Assembly (NCBI GenBank): GCA_023399815.1 | Contig: JAEWOJ010000195.1 | Coordinates: 1-18,526, forward strand | Reading direction: 5' to 3' | Length of the DNA stretch: 18,526 nucleotides | Origin: Pseudomonadota bacterium | GTDB taxonomy: Bacteria > Pseudomonadota > Gammaproteobacteria > Xanthomonadales > Xanthomonadaceae | Part shown: positions 14,310 to 18,526 of the stretch, one piece after another | Position numbering within the stretch: position 1 is the first letter of the stretch | Layout: each line of letters opens with the position of its first letter | Notes under the pieces: generated by a model | Database searches by the model: none | What the model was told of the DNA's origin: nothing | The model's input: only the letters and a program-made list of their open reading frames with translations | Made by a program: the position numbers and the translations under genes

Positions 14310-15299
14310 ATGCAGATCGGCCCCTACACCATCGCGCCCAACGTGGTGCTCGCGCCCATGGCCGGCGTCACCGACAAGCCGTTCCGGCAGCTGTGCAAGC
14401 GACTGGGCGCGGGGCTGGCCGCTTCGGAGATGACCATCTCCGACCCGCGCTTCTGGAACACCCGCAAGTCCATCCACCGCATGGACCATGCCGGCGAGCC
14501 GGCGCCGATCAGCGTGCAGATCGCCGGCACCGAGCCACGGCAGCTGGCCGAGGCGGCGCGCTACAACGTCGACCACGGCGCGCAGATCATCGACATCAAC
14601 ATGGGCTGCCCGGCCAAGAAGGTATGCAACGCCTGGGCCGGCTCGGCGCTGATGCGCGACGAGACGCTGGTCGCGCGCATCCTCGAAGCGGTGGTCGGCG
14701 CGGTGGAGGTGCCGGTCACGCTGAAGATCCGTACCGGCTGGTGCGCGCAGGTGCGCAACGCGCCGGCCATCGCCCGCATCGCCCAGGACAGCGGCATCCA
14801 GGCGCTGGCCATCCACGGCCGCACCCGCGACCAGCACTACACCGGCGTGGCCGAGTACGACACCATCGCCGCGATCAAGGCGACGCTCGCCATCCCGGTG
14901 CTGGCCAACGGCGACGTCGATTCCCCGCGCAAGGCCGCGCAGGTACTGGCCCGGACCGGCGCCGACGCGGTGATGGTCGGCCGCGCCGCGCAGGGCCGGC
15001 CGTGGATCTTCCGCGAGATCGCCCACTACCTGGCGACCGGCGAGGAGCTGCCGCCGCCGTCGCTGCAGGAGGTGCGCGACATCCTGCTCGGCCACCTCGC
15101 CGACCTGCACGCCTTCTATGGCGAACCGCAGGGCGTGCGCATCGCCCGCAAGCACTTGGGCTGGTATGCGAAGGACCGACCGGAGAACGGGGCCTTCCGC
15201 GCCGTGGTCAACGCCGCCGAGAGCGCCGACGCGCAGCTGCGCCTGACCCGCGACTATTTCGACAGCCTGATCGCCGGGCAGCCGCTGGCCGCGGCCTGA
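14310..15299 (+). CDS. dusB: tRNA-dihydrouridine synthase B
   Basis: The 329-residue flavoenzyme reduces uridine to dihydrouridine in tRNA, using FMN and NADPH. It starts MQIGPYTIAPNVVLAPMAGVTDKPFRQLC, as DusB does. It has SVQIAG (68-73), the active-site motif DINMGCPAKKVC with catalytic C100, GSALMRD (111-117), LKIRTGW (138-144), AIHGRTRDQHYTG, VLANGDVDSP and DAVMVGRAAQGRPWIF, the phosphate-binding end of the TIM barrel. The C-terminal helical RNA-binding domain is present. In many proteobacteria dusB precedes fis; here a REP region and the nitroreductase follow instead. The start at 14310 is chosen by family length and the -10 position. Its last 40 codons also exist as a partial copy upstream. 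Confidence 0.95.
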   Translation: MQIGPYTIAPNVVLAPMAGVTDKPFRQLCKRLGAGLAASEMTISDPRFWNTRKSIHRMDHAGEPAPISVQIAGTEPRQLAEAARYNVDHGAQIIDINMGCPAKKVCNAWAGSALMRDETLVARILEAVVGAVEVPVTLKIRTGWCAQVRNAPAIARIAQDSGIQALAIHGRTRDQHYTGVAEYDTIAAIKATLAIPVLANGDVDSPRKAAQVLARTGADAVMVGRAAQGRPWIFREIAHYLATGEELPPPSLQEVRDILLGHLADLHAFYGEPQGVRIARKHLGWYAKDRPENGAFRAVVNAAESADAQLRLTRDYFDSLIAGQPLAAA

Positions 15300-15333
15300 C
15301 CGCTGCCGCAGGTGCTGGCGCCACGGGATTCAT

Positions 15334-15389
15334 GGTCGCCGGCCAGCGGCCGGCGCTACCGCGTACCGGGGGCGTAGCCCCGACCTACG
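15334..15389 (-). repeat. GTAG-type REP element after dusB
   Basis: The palindrome gccggccagcggccggc (15338-15354) is followed by gctac, the GTAG head read on the minus strand. A second stem, gggggcgtagcccc, lies at about 15368-15381. This is the same two-stem layout as the copy after the dusB fragment. It may also serve to end or stabilise the dusB mRNA. Confidence 0.75.
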
Positions 15390-15487
15390 GTTTTTGGGTG
15401 GACATGTCCGTGCCGTGCGGGCGCGCGCGGCGGGAACCGGCGCCAGTACGTCGCGGCCGGACATCTGCGCCATGCGCAGTTCCCTGC

Positions 15488-15562
15488 AGCGCAGGTCGGG
15501 TCATGCCCCCGACACCTCGCGTATCGGTAAAAGCAGGTAGTGCCGGCCGCTGGCCGGCACCG
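15488..15562 (+). repeat. GTAG-type REP element, inverted to the previous one
   Basis: GTAG at 15537-15540 is followed by the perfect palindrome tgccggccgctggccggca (15541-15559). A second stem, caggtcgggtcatgcccccgac, precedes it. It faces the copy at 15334-15389 in inverted orientation, with about 100 bp between, so the two form a dimer-like pair. It lies 16 bp past the stop of the nitroreductase and may act at its mRNA end. Confidence 0.78.
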
Positions 15563-15577
15563 CCTATCCAGCCAGGA

Positions 15578-16177
15578 TCAGGCGAAGACCTTGAAGCGGG
15601 CTTCGTCTTCCATGTAGTTCTTCTCGCCGAAGCCGGCCTCGTTGGAGCCGAACGGCATCTGCGCGCGCAGCTGCCAGTTGGCGGCGATGCCCCACTCGCG
15701 GCGCACGGCTTCGTCGACCAGCGGGTTGTAGTGCTGCAGGCTGGCACCGATGCCGGCCTCGGCCAGCGCCGTCCACACCGCGAACTGGGCGATGCCGTTG
15801 GCCTGCTCGGCCCACACCGGGAAATTGTCGGCGTACAGCGGGAACTGGTCCTGCAGGCCCCTGACCACGTCGACGTCGTTGAAGAACAGCACGGTGCCGG
15901 CGCCGGCGGCGAAGCTGTCGAGCTTGCCTTCGGTGGCGGCGAAAGCCTCGGCCGGCACGACCTTGCGCAGCGCGTCCTTGGCCAGCTCCCAGAACTTCAC
16001 GCTCTGCGCGCCGTGCAGGATCAGGGCGCGGGTGGACTGCGAGTTGAAGGCCGACGGCGCCTCGCGCACGGCCTGCTTGATCAGGGCGGTGGCCTCGTCC
16101 TGGCCGATCGGCAGGTTGCGGCCGAGCACGTACTGGGAACGGCGCTTCTTGTACAAGGCAATGGCTTGGCTGTTCAT
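15578..16177 (-). CDS. Nitroreductase family protein (Frm2/YdjA-like)
   Basis: The 199-residue protein belongs to the FMN-dependent nitroreductase fold, in the branch of Frm2/Hbn1-type proteins. The N-terminal helix carries the phosphate-binding pattern YKKRRSQYVLGRNLP. APSAFNSQSTRALILHG (40-56) is the flavin-contacting stretch, and GIGASLQHYNPLVDE (141-155) the later FMN site. The C-terminus MPFGSNEAGFGEKNYMEDEARFKVF is typical of this branch. Such enzymes reduce nitroaromatics or act in oxidative and lipid stress responses; the natural substrate is unknown. A GGAG ribosome site precedes the ATG. It is a single-gene unit with a promoter at 16232-16259. Confidence 0.9.
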   Translation of the reverse strand: MNSQAIALYKKRRSQYVLGRNLPIGQDEATALIKQAVREAPSAFNSQSTRALILHGAQSVKFWELAKDALRKVVPAEAFAATEGKLDSFAAGAGTVLFFNDVDVVRGLQDQFPLYADNFPVWAEQANGIAQFAVWTALAEAGIGASLQHYNPLVDEAVRREWGIAANWQLRAQMPFGSNEAGFGEKNYMEDEARFKVFA

Positions 16178-16224
16178 CGGGACTCCGGAGTGGGGAGCGG
16201 CGGCGGCCGCAGGCGTGATTCGAT

Positions 16225-16292
16225 GGGCGCCAGTGTATTTACGATCAAATTCGGAACAAACATCAACAAATCCACAAATCGTTCCAAATTTG
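16225..16292 (-). promoter_or_regulatory. Nitroreductase promoter with inverted-repeat operator
   Basis: On the minus strand TACACT (16237-16232) is the -10 box, and TTGTTC (16259-16254, 16-bp spacing) a fair -35. An inverted repeat of 11 matches in 12 lies at 16246-16257 (caaattcggaac) and 16281-16292 (gttccaaatttg) with a 23-bp spacer. The promoter-proximal arm overlaps the spacer and -35 box, as expected for a repressor or redox-regulator site. The regulator is not in this window. Confidence 0.55.
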
Positions 16293-16562
16293 CAATAAAT
16301 CTCATCGCTCCCACTCCCACATCCGCACGCAACAGGCGCGATGCGGCACGTTCATCGCCACCTCACCGACCAGATGCCTCCCCTGGCCGGCGCTTGTGAC
16401 GACAAATTGTTTCAATAGAAATTATCGTCATCTGCCGGCCGGCGGCGGAAAGCCTTGCCGCGCAAGGATCGACGCGCCCCCGGCAACGCTGATTCCCGCC
16501 GCGTGCACGCCGGGCGCCCGCCGCGGCGGGATACTGGCGCGCTTTCCCCACGACGCAGTTCC
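16293..16562. promoter_or_regulatory. Upstream region of the methyltransferase gene
   Basis: This stretch holds no gene I can support. A dyad at 16397-16430 (tgacgacaaattgtt ... attatcgtca, 6-bp perfect outer arms plus partial inner pairing) is AT-rich in a GC-rich setting. A possible plus-strand -10 GATACT followed by GGCGCGC lies at about 16526-16538. That would leave a leader of about 20 nt without a clear ribosome site. Confidence 0.4.
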
Positions 16563-17384
16563 ATGACGCTGAACGACTTTCCCTACCTGCACGGCTTCTC
16601 GGCCACCGAGCAGGCGCGGCTGCGCAAGCAGGCCAAACTGTTCGAGCCGGCGATCTTCCGCGACATCGATTTCCGCAACGCGCGGCACGTGCTCGAGGTC
16701 GGCAGCGGCGTCGGCGCGCAGACCGAGATCCTGCTGCGCCGCTTCCCCGACCTGCGCATCACCGGCATCGACCTCAACGAGCGCCAATTGGCGGCCGCCG
16801 ACGAGCAGCTGGGCGGCATGCCGTGGCTGGAAGGGCGCTACCGGTTCCAGCGCGCCGACGCCTGCGACCTTCCGTTCGAGCCGCGCAGCTTCGACGGCGC
16901 CTTCCTGTGCTGGGTGCTGGAACACGTGCCGTCGCCGGCGCGCGCGCTGGCCGAGGTGCGGCGCGTGCTCAGCCCCGGCTCGCCGGTGTTCGTGACCGAG
17001 GTGATGAACGCCTCGTTCCTGCTCGATCCCTACTCGCCCAACCTGTGGCGCTACTGGATGGCGTTCAACGACTTCCAGATCGACAGCGGCGGCGACCCGT
17101 TCGTCGGCGCCAAGCTCGGCAACCTGCTGCTGGCCGGTGGCTTCCGCGACGTGCAGACGCATACCAGGACCCTGCTGCTGGACAACCGCGAGCCGGCGCG
17201 GCGCAAGACCATGTTCGCACTGTGGGAGGAACTGCTGCTGTCGGCGGCCGACCAGTTGCTCGCCGCCGGCAAGGTGGACCCGGCCACGGTGGAGGGCATG
17301 CGCCGCGAGTTCGGCCAGGTGCAGAACGACCCGAACGCGGTGTTCTTCTATTCCTTCGTGCAGGCGCAGGCGACGGTGTACTGA
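16563..17384 (+). CDS. Class I SAM-dependent methyltransferase
   Basis: The 273-residue protein has a Rossmann-type SAM-binding domain. Motif I is VLEVGSGVGAQT (43-54), the acidic residue after strand 2 is D70 in ITGIDLNERQL, motif II is RADACDLPFEPRSFDGAF (97-114), and WVLEHVPSPARALAEVRRVLSPG follows. The N-terminal FSATEQARLRKQAKLFEPAIF is a helical lid. The C-terminal third (RKTMFALWEELLLSAADQLL...) is helical and probably shapes the substrate site. The acceptor substrate is unknown; small-molecule or quinone-like methylation is most common for this type. The ATG at 16563 has no obvious Shine-Dalgarno. It ends one base before the stop of the convergent gene. Confidence 0.9.
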   Translation: MTLNDFPYLHGFSATEQARLRKQAKLFEPAIFRDIDFRNARHVLEVGSGVGAQTEILLRRFPDLRITGIDLNERQLAAADEQLGGMPWLEGRYRFQRADACDLPFEPRSFDGAFLCWVLEHVPSPARALAEVRRVLSPGSPVFVTEVMNASFLLDPYSPNLWRYWMAFNDFQIDSGGDPFVGAKLGNLLLAGGFRDVQTHTRTLLLDNREPARRKTMFALWEELLLSAADQLLAAGKVDPATVEGMRREFGQVQNDPNAVFFYSFVQAQATVY

Positions 17385-17385
17385 G

Positions 17386-18477
17386 TCAGCCGCGCGGCGG
17401 CGGGGCCGTGCCGGGCGATACGGCGCGGCTTTCCGGCAAGGGTTCCGCCGGCGGTGGCGCCCAGATGCGCTGCCACATGCCTTGCAGGCGCTGCGCCAGC
17501 AAGGCGCGGCCGCCCTGCTCGCGGTAGGTTGGACGCAGCTGCCGCGGCGGGATCGCGGCCCAGCCTTCGCCTTGTTCCCGGGCCACGGCGAAGCTGAAGG
17601 TGTAGTCCGGCTCCAGGCCCATGCGCAGGTCGCTGAGCACCAGTTCGCCGTCCTGCACCTGCGCGCGCATGAAGCCGCGGTTGAACCACTGCAGCCGCGC
17701 CACCGCCGGGATTGCTTCCGCCTGCCGCAGCGCCTGCACGTTGGAGGGGTAGCCGGAAAAGCGCATCGGCCCGCGGTCGGCCCACAGCGAGCGCTCGCCG
17801 ATCACGTAGCCCTGCGGGGTCATCGCCACCACCTGCCACAGCAGCGTGTTGAACGGCATCGGCACCGAGAAGCGCGGTGCGTCGCCGAGCCCCAGAGCCG
17901 CCAGCGCGCGGTCGGCCTCGCGCTCGACCATGCCCTTGGCCAGCAGCGACCAGCCCAGGTAAGCGCAGCTGAGCGCCAGCCCCGCGACCAGCGCGCGCTG
18001 CGCCAGCGGCCGCGCCCGTGCGAACCATGCCACCGCGCAGGCCAGGCCCAGCCACACGGTGTAGAGCGGGTCGATGATGAACACGCTCGACCACATCGTC
18101 GGATGCGGCATCAGCGGCCACCACAGCTGGGTGCCGTAGACGGTGAAGGCGTCCAGCAGCGGATGCGTGACCAGCGCCAGCACCATCGTCCACCACCAGC
18201 GCACCGGTGCCTGCGCCACCCGGCCATGGCCGAAGCGGCGGTACAGCCACCAGATCAGGGTGCCCAGCAGCGGCAGCACGAACAGCGAATGGCTGAAGCT
18301 GCGGTGCACCGTCATCAGCACCACCGGATCGCGGGTGAAGGCGGCGATCAGCAGGCCGTCGAGGTCGGGCAAGGTGCCCAGCGCGGCACCGGCGAGCAGG
18401 GCCGCGCGGCGATGGCCGGCGGGCGCGATGGCGGCGGCGACGGCGCCGCCGAGGACGATCTGGGTGAGGGAATCCAT
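17386..18477 (-). CDS. YdjM-type inner-membrane metal-dependent hydrolase
   Basis: The 363-residue protein belongs to the YdjM family (LexA-regulated, membrane-bound putative hydrolases). It begins MDSLTQIVLGGAVAAAI, the family start. Likely metal ligands are D38 and D40 in GTLPDLDG, H58 and H63 in VHRSFSHSL, and H and D in THPLLDAFTVYGTQ. About five hydrophobic helices lie in the first 190 residues. The C-terminal half is soluble, with a proline-rich tail (WAPPPAEPLPES...). Biochemical activity is unproven in this family. It is convergent with the methyltransferase and nearly touches it. The start sits 6 nt after a TACTAT hexamer. Confidence 0.92.
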   Translation of the reverse strand: MDSLTQIVLGGAVAAAIAPAGHRRAALLAGAALGTLPDLDGLLIAAFTRDPVVLMTVHRSFSHSLFVLPLLGTLIWWLYRRFGHGRVAQAPVRWWWTMVLALVTHPLLDAFTVYGTQLWWPLMPHPTMWSSVFIIDPLYTVWLGLACAVAWFARARPLAQRALVAGLALSCAYLGWSLLAKGMVEREADRALAALGLGDAPRFSVPMPFNTLLWQVVAMTPQGYVIGERSLWADRGPMRFSGYPSNVQALRQAEAIPAVARLQWFNRGFMRAQVQDGELVLSDLRMGLEPDYTFSFAVAREQGEGWAAIPPRQLRPTYREQGGRALLAQRLQGMWQRIWAPPPAEPLPESRAVSPGTAPPPRG

Positions 18478-18483
18478 GGCGTG

Positions 18484-18489
18484 ATAGTA
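18484..18489 (-). promoter_or_regulatory. -10 box of the YdjM-type gene, leaderless start
   Basis: On the minus strand TACTAT is followed by CACGCC and then the ATG at 18477. Only 6 nt separate box and start codon, so transcription should begin at the ATG. No ribosome site can exist in such an mRNA. No good -35 box and no LexA box are seen in the 37 bases available upstream. Confidence 0.5.
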
Positions 18490-18526
18490 GCCAGCGATCG
18501 GCAGCTGCGCGCATCCGGTACTGGCC

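Noticed and set aside
14202..15562. REP palindromes considered as a CRISPR-like array
   Set aside because: The copies are palindromic, irregularly spaced and in different orientations, with no uniform spacers and no cas genes.
1..18526. Search for tRNA, rRNA or a phage/defence module
   Set aside because: No cloverleaf-like stretch, rRNA signature, integrase, toxin-antitoxin pair or restriction gene was recognised.

Overview
The window looks like a chromosomal segment of a high-GC gammaproteobacterium of the family Xanthomonadaceae, most likely Stenotrophomonas or a near relative. The basis is the high GC content, an Oar-type TonB-dependent receptor, a ColRS/VgrRS-like two-component pair, and copies of the GTAG-headed palindrome (GTAGTGCCGGCCGCTGGCC...) typical of Stenotrophomonas REP (SMAG) elements. 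The species call is inference; no rRNA or tRNA gene is present.

Left part (1-3720, all minus strand). A response regulator, a histidine kinase, diacylglycerol kinase DgkA and a TerC-family membrane protein read leftward in that order and end at a hairpin terminator (85-107). This looks like an envelope-stress or metal-responsive module. The window starts in low-complexity G and C runs.

Middle (3721-7010). A small DUF486 membrane protein (+) faces a secreted DUF6607-like protein (-), with a terminator hairpin between them. Upstream of the DUF6607 gene is hemP, whose promoter carries a strong Fur box. Next comes a complete ISL3-family insertion sequence (5671-6975) with matching ends, inserted in the U-tract of the terminator of the next gene. 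Its transposase gene is frameshifted.

Receptor and transport part (7029-13815). A 1034-residue Oar-like TonB-dependent receptor (-) and an aldo/keto reductase (-) are followed by a divergent pair on the plus strand: a CNT-family nucleoside transporter and ribokinase RbsK. The pair suggests nucleoside or ribose salvage.

Right part (13816-18526). A repeat-rich intergenic region holds a diverged copy of the last 40 codons of dusB, REP palindromes and a perfect 21-bp inverted repeat. Then come dusB itself (+), more REPs, a nitroreductase (-) with a promoter-overlapping inverted repeat, a class I methyltransferase (+), and a convergent YdjM-type membrane protein (-).

I found no CRISPR array, phage module or clear novel multi-gene system. 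The most notable points are the IS inserted in a terminator, the hemP/DUF6607 locus without its expected heme receptor, the duplicated dusB tail, and a recurrent '-10 plus GC-rich discriminator' promoter pattern that appears to give leaderless starts for dusB and the YdjM-type gene.
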